64,000 bases of DNA from Persicitalea jodogahamensis. Its GTDB lineage: Bacteria; Bacteroidota; Bacteroidia; Cytophagales; Spirosomataceae. Location of the stretch: assembly GCF_014651615.1 (NCBI RefSeq), contig NZ_BMXF01000001.1, positions 1,149,731 through 1,213,730 on the forward strand. Reading direction: 5' to 3'. The notes below the pieces were generated by a model. It was not told where the DNA came from. It worked only from the letters and a program-made list of their open reading frames with translations, and made no database searches. Shown here piece after piece: positions 7,812 to 16,593 of this stretch. Position numbers and translations under genes: made by a program. How positions within the stretch are numbered: position 1 is the first letter of the stretch; every line of letters starts with the position of its first letter.

Positions 7812-10025
7812 ATGAAAAAAACACTACTCCTGCTCTTCATCCTGAGCGCAGCCGAAGGACTCTTTTTACCCTCTTTTGCCCAATCCTCGAAAGAAATTAA
7901 TGCCTGGCAAAAACAGGCTCAGAACATTACTATCATTCGCGATAACTTCGGCGTGCCGCACATCTACGGAAAAACCGACGCCGACGCCGTATTCGGCTTA
8001 CTCTACGCCCAATGCGAGGACGATTTCCCGCGCGTCGAGATGAACTACATCGAAAAACTGGGGCGCCTTGGCGAGGTGAACGGCGAGCAGGACATGTACA
8101 ACGACCTGCTCATCAAACTACTCATCACACCGGAAGATGCGCAGGCCGACTACAAAAAGGCCCCGGCCTGGCTAAAAAAACTACTCAATGCCTACGCCGA
8201 CGGCATCAACTACTACCTTCACACCCATCCCGAAACCAAGCCCGCGCTGCTTACCCGCTTCGAGCCGTGGTACCCGCTGCTGTGGACCGATGGCAGCATC
8301 GGGGCCATCAGCACCGCCGACATCCGCAGCCGCGATCTGGAAGCCTTTTACGGCAATGGCCAACCTTCGGTGGGGTATCACCACGATGAGAGCCCCATCG
8401 AAAAAGAGGAAATCCTGACGGGCTCCAACGGCTTCGCCTTTTCGCCCAAAATTACCGAATCGGGCAAGAGTATTCTGTACATCAACCCGCACGTGACGTT
8501 CTATTTTCGTCCTGAAGTACACGTAGTGAGCGAGGAGGGACTGAACGCCTACGGGGCCGTGACCTGGGGACAGTTTTTTGTGTACCAGGGCTTCAACGAG
8601 AAGCTGGGCTGGATGCATACTTCGTCCAGAACCGACGTGGCCGACACTTACCTCGAGAAAGTAGCCCGGAAAGCTAACGGCTGGGTTTATACGTACGACG
8701 GTAAAGAGCGTCCCGTGCGCGAAAAGGACATCACACTGACTTACACCAAAAACGGCCAACTGCAGGAAAAAAAGGTCAAAGCCTTTTACACCCACCACGG
8801 CCCCGTAATGGCCAAGCGCAACGGGCAGTGGGAGAGTCTGCGCTCGAATAACCGGACGATGAACATGCTGATCCAAAGTTGGCAACGGACCAAAGCCAGG
8901 AGCTTCGCCGAGTACCAGAAGGCTATGGATATTTTGGAAAACACCTCTAACAATACCGTCTACGCCGACACCGAGGGAAACATCGCCTACTGGCACGGCA
9001 ACTTTGTGCCGAAGCGCGATCCTAAATATGACTGGTCGCAGCCCGTGGATGGCAGCACCGCCGCCACCGAGTGGCAGGGCATGCACCCCGTGGCCGAGAC
9101 GGTGCATATCTACAATCCGCCTAACGGCTGGATCCAGAACTGCAATTCTACGCCCTTTACCGCCGCCGGAAAAGACAGCCCGAAACAAGCCGACTACCCT
9201 GCCTATATGGCTCCCGACGGCGAAAACTTTCGGGGCATCAATGCCGTGCGGGTGCTGGAAGTACCGCGCAAGTACGACCTCGACGCGGTCATTGCGGCAG
9301 GCTACGACACCTACCTGACTTCATTCGAGATCCTGATTCCGGCTTTGGTCAGAGCTTTTGAGAAAAATATCCCTTATACCGACGACCGCTACGCTTACTG
9401 GATCGGGCCGATGTCGGTGTTGAAAAACTGGGACTACCGCAGTGGCGAGAAGTCCGTTGCCACAACGCTGGCCGTGAAATGGGGCGAGAAAATGTCCTCC
9501 GCCATGTACCGTGCCGAAGTACCCGGCAAACCCGACGCCGACCAGGTGGAGAAGGCCAGGTACTTTGCCGCAAATGGCACGGCCGACGAACTGCTGAAAC
9601 CTTTCACCGAAGTGCTTGACGAACTGAATCAGAAATGGGGCAAATGGCAGATGCCCTGGGGCGAAATCAACCGCTTCCAGCGCGCCTCCGCCGCCATCGA
9701 CCAAAACTACCGCGACGACCTGCCCAGCCTGCCCGTAGGCTTCACTTCTTCGGCCTGGGGGATGCTGCCTTCCTACACGTCACGGTACTTTGCTGGTATC
9801 AAGAAACGCTACGGCGTCAATGGCAACAGCTTTATCTGCGCCGTGGAGTTCGGCGACCGTATCAGGGCCAAGTCACTGCTGGCGGGTGGCCAAAGCGGCG
9901 ACCCTGCTTCCAGACACTTCTTCGACCAAGGCGAAATGTACACGCAGGGCAAATTCAAGGATGTACTCTTCTACCGCGAAGATGTGGAGAAACACGCGGA
10001 GCGGACCTATAAGCCGGGGAAATAA
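7812..10025 (+). CDS. Penicillin-acylase-family N-terminal-nucleophile amidase
   Basis: 737 residues with signal peptide (cleavage near FAQ, residue 24). The family is a periplasmic Ntn hydrolase made as a precursor and self-cleaved into alpha and beta chains; members cleave amide-linked acyl groups (penicillins, acyl-homoserine lactones, aculeacin). Landmarks: IRDNFGVPHIYGKTDADAVFG at the start of the alpha chain; TGSNGFAF, where Ser205 should become the beta-chain nucleophile; the NNTVYAD block with the probable oxyanion Asn; GNIAYWHGN. Length is normal. The substrate cannot be told; AHL or peptide acylase are both possible. It is a single gene ending at a strong terminator. Confidence 0.88.
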   Translation: MKKTLLLLFILSAAEGLFLPSFAQSSKEINAWQKQAQNITIIRDNFGVPHIYGKTDADAVFGLLYAQCEDDFPRVEMNYIEKLGRLGEVNGEQDMYNDLLIKLLITPEDAQADYKKAPAWLKKLLNAYADGINYYLHTHPETKPALLTRFEPWYPLLWTDGSIGAISTADIRSRDLEAFYGNGQPSVGYHHDESPIEKEEILTGSNGFAFSPKITESGKSILYINPHVTFYFRPEVHVVSEEGLNAYGAVTWGQFFVYQGFNEKLGWMHTSSRTDVADTYLEKVARKANGWVYTYDGKERPVREKDITLTYTKNGQLQEKKVKAFYTHHGPVMAKRNGQWESLRSNNRTMNMLIQSWQRTKARSFAEYQKAMDILENTSNNTVYADTEGNIAYWHGNFVPKRDPKYDWSQPVDGSTAATEWQGMHPVAETVHIYNPPNGWIQNCNSTPFTAAGKDSPKQADYPAYMAPDGENFRGINAVRVLEVPRKYDLDAVIAAGYDTYLTSFEILIPALVRAFEKNIPYTDDRYAYWIGPMSVLKNWDYRSGEKSVATTLAVKWGEKMSSAMYRAEVPGKPDADQVEKARYFAANGTADELLKPFTEVLDELNQKWGKWQMPWGEINRFQRASAAIDQNYRDDLPSLPVGFTSSAWGMLPSYTSRYFAGIKKRYGVNGNSFICAVEFGDRIRAKSLLAGGQSGDPASRHFFDQGEMYTQGKFKDVLFYREDVEKHAERTYKPGK

Positions 10026-10031
10026 GGAGGC

Positions 10032-10069
10032 AAGAAAAAAGGGGAAAAGATCTTTTCCCCTTTTTTCTT
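10032..10069. terminator. 38-bp perfect palindrome, bidirectional terminator
   Basis: Two 19-bp arms (AAGAAAAAAGGGGAAAAGA and its complement) with no spacer sit between the convergent acylase gene and the T9SS gene ending at 10074. Confidence 0.9.
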
Positions 10070-10073
10070 GAAA

Positions 10074-13000
10074 TTATTGTTTTGAAACCTTCACTACTCC
10101 CTGGCGGTTGAGCGCGTCCACAGCCCGGATGAGGTACATTCCCGCAGGCAAAGTACCCAGCCGGAACCCGACTTCATTCAAACCTTCGACCAAGTGCTTG
10201 CTCTTTGTCTGCCGGGTGCGGCCCGTCAGGTCAAGTACCTGGAAGGTGGCTACCCCCGCACCGGGCGCAAGTACTTCCAGCGTCACGGCGTCCTGCACGG
10301 GGTTGGGGAATGCTTTCACGGAAAGTTGTAGCGGGGCATTGGTGGTTTCTTCCACGCCGATTCGGGCGTTGTTGCCGCATCCGCCGATTGTGGCACCAAG
10401 CCGCAGGTACCTCTTGGCGATTTTTTCCGAAACGCACTGAGTGACGCCGTAGTAACAGATCGTCACGTTCTGGTTCTTGTTACCGCAGCGCACGTCGTTG
10501 ACCGTGACCGTGACCTGCTGGCTGGCCGTGCATCCATTGGCATCGGTGGACGTTACGGTGTAGGTTGTGGTGACTTGGGGGCAGACCTGCACGCTGCTGC
10601 CCGCCAGGCCGCCCGGCATCCAGGTGTAGGTGTGGTTGCCGGTGCCGCCAGAAGCGGTGGCCGTCAAGGTCGTGCAATTGTCACCGTAGCCCAGGATGAC
10701 GGACTTGTCTCCGTCGGTGTTCAGAGCGATGGCCGCGGGCTGGTTGATGGTGATGAAGTCGCTGGTAGCCGAACAACCACTGAGGTAGGTGACCGCGACG
10801 GTATAGGTGCCTGTGGGCAGGCCAGTGAATGTGCCGGTGGTGTTCTGCACATTGCCGGGGTTGAGCGTGTAGGTGGCCGTGCCGGAACTGCCCGAGGCGC
10901 TCAGGCTGATGCTACCGGTGCTGGTGCCGATGCAAAGTACGTCGGTGATAGTGGGATTGGTAAACGTGATCGTGGGACAGACAAGGTTATCGGTGTCCGT
11001 CGCGCTGTTGTTGTTAGAATTAGGGTCGCTCACGCCCTGCGGGGCGGTGACGGTGGCCGTGTTGGAGAGCGTGCCCGGAGTTGTGGCACTGGGGCTGATG
11101 TTGGCCGAAATGGTGTAGGTGACGCTGCCGCCCGAGGGCAGGTTGACGGCGTCGTTGAGGTTGCCCGAGCCCGAGGCAGTGCAGGTACCCCCGCCCGCGC
11201 CCACGCAGGTCCAGGTGACGCCGGTCAGGCTGGCGGGGTAGGTGTCGGCGACCGTGGCCCCAACCACGCTGCTGGGCCCGGCGTTGCTGGCCGTGATGGT
11301 GTAGGTCACTGAGCCGCCCGGCGTGGCGGTGGTCACCCCGTCGGTCTTGGCGATGCTCAGGTCGGCCGAGGGCGACAGCTGGTCCGAATCGGTGGCGGAG
11401 TTGTTGCCCGACACGGGGTCACTCACGCCCTGAGGGGTCGACACCGTGGCGGTGTTGGAGAGCGTGCCCGTGGCCGAAGGCGAGATGTTGGCCGAAACGG
11501 TGTAGGTGACGCTGCCGCCCGAGGGCAGGTTGACGGCGTCGTTGAGGTTGCCCGAGCCCGAGGCCGTGCAGGTACCCCCGCCCGCGCCCACGCAGGTCCA
11601 GGTGACGCCGGTCAGGCTGGCGGGGTAGGTGTCGGCGACCGTGGCCCCAACAACGCTGCTGGGCCCGGCATTGCTGGCCGTGATGGTGTAGGTCACTGAG
11701 CCGCCCGGTGTGGCAGTGGTCACCCCGTCGGTCTTGGTGATGCTCAGGTCAGCCGAGGGGGGGAGCACCGTAAAGGGAATCCCGTTGCTGGAACCAGGAG
11801 GCGTCGTTACGACCACATCGCCCGTAGTGGCGCCGCTGGGCACGACTACGACAATCTCATTGGCCGAGTTCACTGTGAAGGTTGTGGCGGATGTGCCGTT
11901 GAATTTTATCCCTGTTGCGTTGCTCAAATAGTTTCCCGTGAGGGTCACACTGATACCCGTTACACTGCTTGCCGGGGCAATACTGGTGAGGACCGGTAGA
12001 TAAGCCAGCTCAAAGCGTTGAACATTACCATTATAACCGCCCGCCAGCAGGTCGAACACCCCATTCCCGTCCACATCCGTTATCCTGGGTGCCGAAAACT
12101 GCCTTACATCCAGTATCGAACTACCGTTCGTGGTGAGGTAGCCTATACGCGCAAATACAGTTCCGTTGACAGTGGTTTGTTCAAAATGCTCCACCCTGCC
12201 CAATTTCTCACCCACCAGCAGGTCGAGCAAGCCATCACCGTCCAGGTCCTCCACTTCCGGGTTGGCTTCTCCATCCCCCTCACCTGGACCCACCAGCAGC
12301 GCCGTGCTGCCATCGGTCGTCAGAAAATCCCCGCCGGCAAACACCACTCCGTTGGTCGTGGTCTGCTCGTAACGCCTTACATTACCTATATGAGTACCTA
12401 CCAGTAGGTCAAGCAGTCCGTCATTGTCCAGATCCGTCACCGTTGGAGTCGAGAAGTTTCCTACATCCAGCGTCGTGCTGCCATCGGTCGTCAGGTTGCC
12501 TACCAACGCGAATGCAGGACCGTTTGATGTGGTCTGTTCGTAGCGCGCCACTCTGCCTTGGTCATTGCCCACTAACAGATCGAGCAAGCCGTTTCCGTTT
12601 ATATCCCTCACCGTTGGGGCCGCGTAGGTCCCGACATCCAGCACCGTGGTACCATCGGTCGTCAGGTTTCCTACCAGCGCAAACACCAATCCGTTGGACG
12701 TGGTCTGCTCAAAGCGCACTATTTCGCCATCGCTACTCCCTGTCAGAAGGTCAATGAGACCGTCTCCATCCACATCCGTCACCGCAGGGGAAGAATACTG
12801 TCCCACGTCTAGCGCCGTGCTGCCATCGGTCGTCAGCAAAGCACCACCGGGGAATGAAAAAGTGGCGGTCTGCGCCCGGGCCCCAGATCCCACAAATAAG
12901 AGAAGGCCCAAAATCCAGAGGTAAGCTATTTTAGCTTGCTTGGGGATGGCGGAGGAACAACCTGCTTCAGGGATTGGGGCTGAGTGCATGGCAAATTCCC

Positions 13001-13118
13001 TGGAACGGGACGAAGAACATGAATCGCCGTTGATCACACGACGTATGGGACCCAATTTGTTAATAATATGTAACCAGCGCGGATTAGAAAAGGATAATAG
13101 ATATTTCATCATGTTCAT
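10074..13118 (-). CDS. T9SS-sorted surface protein with VCBS/FG-GAP, IPT and two DUF11 domains
   Basis: Up to 1014 residues. Domains in order: signal peptide ending SGARAQ; five FG-GAP/VCBS-type repeats (DVDGDGLIDLLTG pattern) forming a propeller-like N-terminus; an IPT/TIG Ig-like domain; two DUF11 repeats of 129 residues that are almost identical; SprB-like repeats; the Cys module CYYGVTQCVSEK; a T9SS type A sorting domain (FPNP to LIRA). The start is uncertain: the first Met leaves 43 residues before a second Met (12989), which would give a more usual signal peptide. Exported by the Sec system, then across the outer membrane by T9SS, probably as an adhesin. It lacks an enzyme domain. Confidence 0.85.
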   Translation of the reverse strand: MNMMKYLLSFSNPRWLHIINKLGPIRRVINGDSCSSSRSREFAMHSAPIPEAGCSSAIPKQAKIAYLWILGLLLFVGSGARAQTATFSFPGGALLTTDGSTALDVGQYSSPAVTDVDGDGLIDLLTGSSDGEIVRFEQTTSNGLVFALVGNLTTDGTTVLDVGTYAAPTVRDINGNGLLDLLVGNDQGRVARYEQTTSNGPAFALVGNLTTDGSTTLDVGNFSTPTVTDLDNDGLLDLLVGTHIGNVRRYEQTTTNGVVFAGGDFLTTDGSTALLVGPGEGDGEANPEVEDLDGDGLLDLLVGEKLGRVEHFEQTTVNGTVFARIGYLTTNGSSILDVRQFSAPRITDVDGNGVFDLLAGGYNGNVQRFELAYLPVLTSIAPASSVTGISVTLTGNYLSNATGIKFNGTSATTFTVNSANEIVVVVPSGATTGDVVVTTPPGSSNGIPFTVLPPSADLSITKTDGVTTATPGGSVTYTITASNAGPSSVVGATVADTYPASLTGVTWTCVGAGGGTCTASGSGNLNDAVNLPSGGSVTYTVSANISPSATGTLSNTATVSTPQGVSDPVSGNNSATDSDQLSPSADLSIAKTDGVTTATPGGSVTYTITASNAGPSSVVGATVADTYPASLTGVTWTCVGAGGGTCTASGSGNLNDAVNLPSGGSVTYTISANISPSATTPGTLSNTATVTAPQGVSDPNSNNNSATDTDNLVCPTITFTNPTITDVLCIGTSTGSISLSASGSSGTATYTLNPGNVQNTTGTFTGLPTGTYTVAVTYLSGCSATSDFITINQPAAIALNTDGDKSVILGYGDNCTTLTATASGGTGNHTYTWMPGGLAGSSVQVCPQVTTTYTVTSTDANGCTASQQVTVTVNDVRCGNKNQNVTICYYGVTQCVSEKIAKRYLRLGATIGGCGNNARIGVEETTNAPLQLSVKAFPNPVQDAVTLEVLAPGAGVATFQVLDLTGRTRQTKSKHLVEGLNEVGFRLGTLPAGMYLIRAVDALNRQGVVKVSKQ
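10988..11761 (-). repeat. Tandem DNA repeat of 387 bp encoding DUF11 domains
   Basis: Two head-to-tail copies with period exactly 387 bp (for example the same start at 11113 and 11500, and at 11352 and 11739). They differ by only scattered bases, indicating recent duplication or homogenisation in-frame. Confidence 0.85.
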
Positions 13119-13826
13119 TTGATAGAGGGTTATAATGTGCGGCGGTACGTGCTAAGTGTATCTGCTTACTAAACAGGGGTTTGGGGTTGAGGAGGTGTTT
13201 GAATTTTCTTTATGATTACTATAAGGTCATGTAAACAGGGTTTAGAAGTCCTGTTTGCAGGACAGCATATCTAGCTGGGTTTCATAAAATTGAAGATGAA
13301 ATAGTGGATGTGATATAGGCAACCAGATCCAAGGGCGAAAACGGCAACAGAGTAACGCTGGATTTAAATGAAACTCTGTGTAAAGGCCTGTAAGTCAGAA
13401 AATATTAAATAACGAGGGCCTCTGGGAAAGGTATGTTTTTTGGATATACGTAGTTGAACCCCAACTAATCTGTTTGTCTTATAATGTGAAATAAGTACAA
13501 TTTTTGTTTAAAAAAAAGTTAAATAAGTACAATTTCAATCCCTTGTCTTAAAAAAGAGGATATCGCGCTACCGTCTTTGCTGCTTTCTATCTGACCGATT
13601 GTTGGCTTTGGTAGTCCTGCTGATTAGACACGACTTTGGGCTCATAATCAGGCGGATACCTATGGAAGGCCGACTTGATCTCCCTGGTTCCTTCCACCTT
13701 TCTTTCACTCCGGATTTGCTGCGGATAATCCGTCATATCCAGCGTTCAGATGGGTCTGCCCCGGGCAACAAAAAAGCCCCGGCCGCTGGGGCCGGGGCTG
13801 AAGGAAAACAAATTGATACCTGGTAC
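13119..13826. other. 708-bp intergenic region with a direct repeat
   Basis: No gene found. It contains a 15-bp direct repeat AAATAAGTACAATTT (13489-13503 and 13521-13535, 32 bp apart) in AT-rich sequence and the terminator of the glycine-rich T9SS gene at its right end. Frames crossing the right part are antisense shadows of that gene. Confidence 0.6.
13768..13799 (-). terminator. Terminator of the glycine-rich T9SS gene
   Basis: AGCCCCGGCC / GGCCGGGGCT stem (13775-13784 with 13790-13799), followed on the minus strand by a T-tract. A closely similar hairpin follows the T9SS gene at 36343. Confidence 0.88.
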
Positions 13827-16403
13827 TTACCGCTTGCTGACCTTGACTACGCCCGTGCGGTTGAGTGCATCCACGGTGCGGATCAGGTAGAGGCCCGTGG
13901 GCAAAGTACCCAGTCGGAACTCGACTTCATTGAGCCCCTCCACCAGAGTCTCGGTGCGGCTCTGCCGGGTGCGCCCCGTCAAGTCAAGTACCTCGAAAGT
14001 GGCTGGCCCGGAGTTGGGGGCTAGTACTTCCAGTGTCACGGCGTCCTGCACGGGATTGGGGAAGGCTTTGAGCGAGAGTTGCAGGGGAGCTGTGGATTCT
14101 TCCACGCCCATCCGCGCCTTTTTGGGATTGCTGCAGGCTCCGATTGTAGCGCCGAGTTTGAGGTAGCGCTCGGCAATTTTCTCCGAGACGCACTGTGTCA
14201 CACCATAATAGCAGATCGTGACCAGATTTTGCTTTGGCCCGCAGCGCACATCCTGCATAGTAACCGTCACCTGCTGGCTGGCAGAGCAGCCGTTGGCGTC
14301 GGTGACAGTTACGGTGTAAGTGGTCGTCTCGGTTGGACACACCTGCTGGCTGGCGTTTGCGCCGATAGGGGTGCTGCCCTGCGTCCAGGAGTAAGTAAAG
14401 GGGCCGGTGCCCGAAGGTTGAGCCGTCAGCGTCGTACAATTGTCGCCGTAGCCGTAAACAACCGAGGTGTTGCCACTAACGCTGACCGTCGGCGGGGCGG
14501 CGGTGGTGACACTGACCGTATTGGAAGAGCAACTGATAACGTTATTTTGTGTGCAGGTGGCGGAGTAGGTCACCGTACCGGCAGTAGCCGTAGAGGCAGT
14601 GATGTTGCCCGTGCCGCTGCTGTTATCGCTACCCGTCCAATTAACCGTACCCCCTTCACAGCCGCTGAACTGGAAAACGACAGGGCCGGAATTCTGGCAT
14701 ACGGTGGCCGACTGCTTCCCGGGGGGCACGCGGTCGTCGCCCGGGTAAGCGGTGAACAAGGTTGGAGGCTGTACGGCATCCAATTCCAGGGTGAACTGTA
14801 TTGAGCCCCGCACGAAGTCGCCACCTCCATCGATGCCGTTCTGGCGAGTTACATTGCTGGCTGATGTCTGCACGAAGGAACTACCGCCCTGGCCGCCGCC
14901 AAAGTCCTGGCCTCCATTGCCACCACCGTAGCCTCCTCCACCGCCGCCGCCAGCATTTTTGGGCCTAATAGACCGATAGTTACCAGCCCCCCCTCCACCG
15001 AAGCCAAAGCCGCCGCGGAAGGTGAAATTATATCCTGGGAAGGTATTGTGGCCCGTGCCTCCCTCACCGCCGCCCGTCAGGGTACTGGCCTCACCACCTT
15101 TGGGGCCAGCCCCATTGGCATTGAAACCGCCCCCGCCGCCCGCCTGAGGGCTGTTACCCCCTTGCGCCGTACCATTATTGGCGGAAGCTCCTTTGCCTCT
15201 ACCATAGGTCTCATCGTCGGAAAATCCGCTGCCACCACCACCCGCTGCGACCAACAGCAGGTTACGCTGGCCATTTCGGATCAATACTACACCCGTGCCG
15301 CCGCCGCCGCTTCCCGCGCCGCTGGAGCCGTCCTGATCGCTGGCATACTGTCCATTACCCTCATGACCTACCACAAAAAAAAGCCTATCGCCCTTTTGTA
15401 CTGCGTAATTTGCGGTCAGGGTAGCACCCGATCCTCCCTGGTTGATGCTGGTGGCCCCGTCGGCCCCACGGGCCGTCAAGGTCACGGTCCCGCAGCCGGG
15501 GACGGTGTACAGGTACTCGCCGCTATTGGCATAAGCTTGGTTATCGTCGGGACAATCAGTAGCCTGAACAAGAGAAATCTGAACGGAGCCCCGCACAAAG
15601 TTTCCGCCACCATCCGAACCGTTTTGGCGGGTCGCGTTGCTGGCCGGGGCCACGCCCGCTGTCTGTACGAACGAGGTGCCGCCTTGACCGCCACTAAACC
15701 ACTGGCCACCATCGCCACCGCCGTAGCCGCCACCACCGCCGCCGCCAGTATTGCCGCCATTGTTAAAGTCATAATTACCCGCGCCGCCGCCACCAAAGCC
15801 GAAGCCGCCCCGGAGCGAGCCGCCCGTATTGAAGTTGGTACCTTCTCCTCCCGACGCTCCACCTGACAGCCGTCCGGCTGCGCCGCCTTTGCTGCCACCG
15901 CCCGGCACGGCATACCCTCCACCTCCGCCGCCGCCCGAGGTGGACCCGCCCCGGATAGTACCATCGGCAGCCGAAGCCCCTTTGCCCTGGCCATAGTTCT
16001 GGTCACCGGAAAAGCCTCCGCCTCCGCCTCCGGCAGCTACCAACAGCAGGGTAGGTACCCCGCCCCGGATCAGCACTATGCCCGTGCCACCCCCTCCGCC
16101 GCCACCGCCACTATTGCTTGATGCATATTCGCCCCGGCCCTCATGGCCTATTGCCAGAAGCAGAACATCATCTTTGAGTAAGGGGAAACTAGCAGAAATG
16201 GTAGCGCCCGAGCCACCCTTGTTGATGCTGGTGGCACCGTCGGCCCCACGGGTTGTCAGCCTAAAGGTTCCGCAGGCGGGCACGATGTACTGGTAATTGC
16301 CGCTATTGTTAAATGACACGTCGCCGCTATTCGTTTGGCTGTTGGCGCCTGACGAGAATAACCAGGCAGGCAGCATACTAAGTAAAAAGTAAAGCTTTTT
16401 CAT
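13827..16403 (-). CDS. T9SS-sorted glycine-rich surface protein
   Basis: 858 residues from ATG 16403 (MKKLYFLLSM, signal peptide ending NSQ); a longer frame adds 14 residues before the signal and is unlikely. Two similar glycine-rich domains follow (about 30-280 and 290-540). Each starts with a YxYxVPxCGT strand and GADGATSIN, has runs of Gly and ends TSFVQT, resembling the Gly-rich domain of ALK-type and many secreted bacterial proteins. After this come Ig/SprB-like segments, the Cys module CYYGVTQCVSEK and a T9SS type A sorting domain. Likely a cell-surface structural or adhesive protein; binding partner unknown. GC-rich Gly codons create long antisense open frames that are not genes. Confidence 0.85.
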   Translation of the reverse strand: MKKLYFLLSMLPAWLFSSGANSQTNSGDVSFNNSGNYQYIVPACGTFRLTTRGADGATSINKGGSGATISASFPLLKDDVLLLAIGHEGRGEYASSNSGGGGGGGGTGIVLIRGGVPTLLLVAAGGGGGGFSGDQNYGQGKGASAADGTIRGGSTSGGGGGGGYAVPGGGSKGGAAGRLSGGASGGEGTNFNTGGSLRGGFGFGGGGAGNYDFNNGGNTGGGGGGGYGGGDGGQWFSGGQGGTSFVQTAGVAPASNATRQNGSDGGGNFVRGSVQISLVQATDCPDDNQAYANSGEYLYTVPGCGTVTLTARGADGATSINQGGSGATLTANYAVQKGDRLFFVVGHEGNGQYASDQDGSSGAGSGGGGTGVVLIRNGQRNLLLVAAGGGGSGFSDDETYGRGKGASANNGTAQGGNSPQAGGGGGFNANGAGPKGGEASTLTGGGEGGTGHNTFPGYNFTFRGGFGFGGGGAGNYRSIRPKNAGGGGGGGYGGGNGGQDFGGGQGGSSFVQTSASNVTRQNGIDGGGDFVRGSIQFTLELDAVQPPTLFTAYPGDDRVPPGKQSATVCQNSGPVVFQFSGCEGGTVNWTGSDNSSGTGNITASTATAGTVTYSATCTQNNVISCSSNTVSVTTAAPPTVSVSGNTSVVYGYGDNCTTLTAQPSGTGPFTYSWTQGSTPIGANASQQVCPTETTTYTVTVTDANGCSASQQVTVTMQDVRCGPKQNLVTICYYGVTQCVSEKIAERYLKLGATIGACSNPKKARMGVEESTAPLQLSLKAFPNPVQDAVTLEVLAPNSGPATFEVLDLTGRTRQSRTETLVEGLNEVEFRLGTLPTGLYLIRTVDALNRTGVVKVSKR

Positions 16404-16536
16404 TGGAATACTGGGTAGGTTGAATTTTAAAAAAGGTAAGGGCAAAGAAAAGTGTGTGTATAGTTGTTAGTAATCGCAGCCGCAAACCTATCCTGTCCAT
16501 GGGTTTCTTTCCCTACCCGTTCGGGTAGTTTTATCG

Positions 16537-16562
16537 AAAAAAGACTACCCAGGCGGGTAGTC
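16537..16562 (-). terminator. Terminator of the FG-GAP/SprB gene
   Basis: GACTACCC / GGGTAGTC stem with loop AGGC; six A on the plus strand give the T-tract. Next to it (16512-16528) is a second hairpin using the same CTACCC/GGGTAG sequence. The same pair of hairpins occurs at two other places (20599-20648 and 23684-23734). Confidence 0.85.
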
Positions 16563-16593
16563 TTTGCGTTTTCGGGGCGATGCCGCGTGTTTT

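Noticed and set aside
8181-9188. 335-codon minus-strand frame inside the acylase gene
   Set aside because: Antisense shadow of a well-supported penicillin-acylase-family gene.
15048-15866. Plus-strand Ala/Thr-rich frame opposite the glycine-rich gene
   Set aside because: Low-complexity Gly codons (GGN) read in antisense give Ala/Pro/Thr; no start signal or family pattern.
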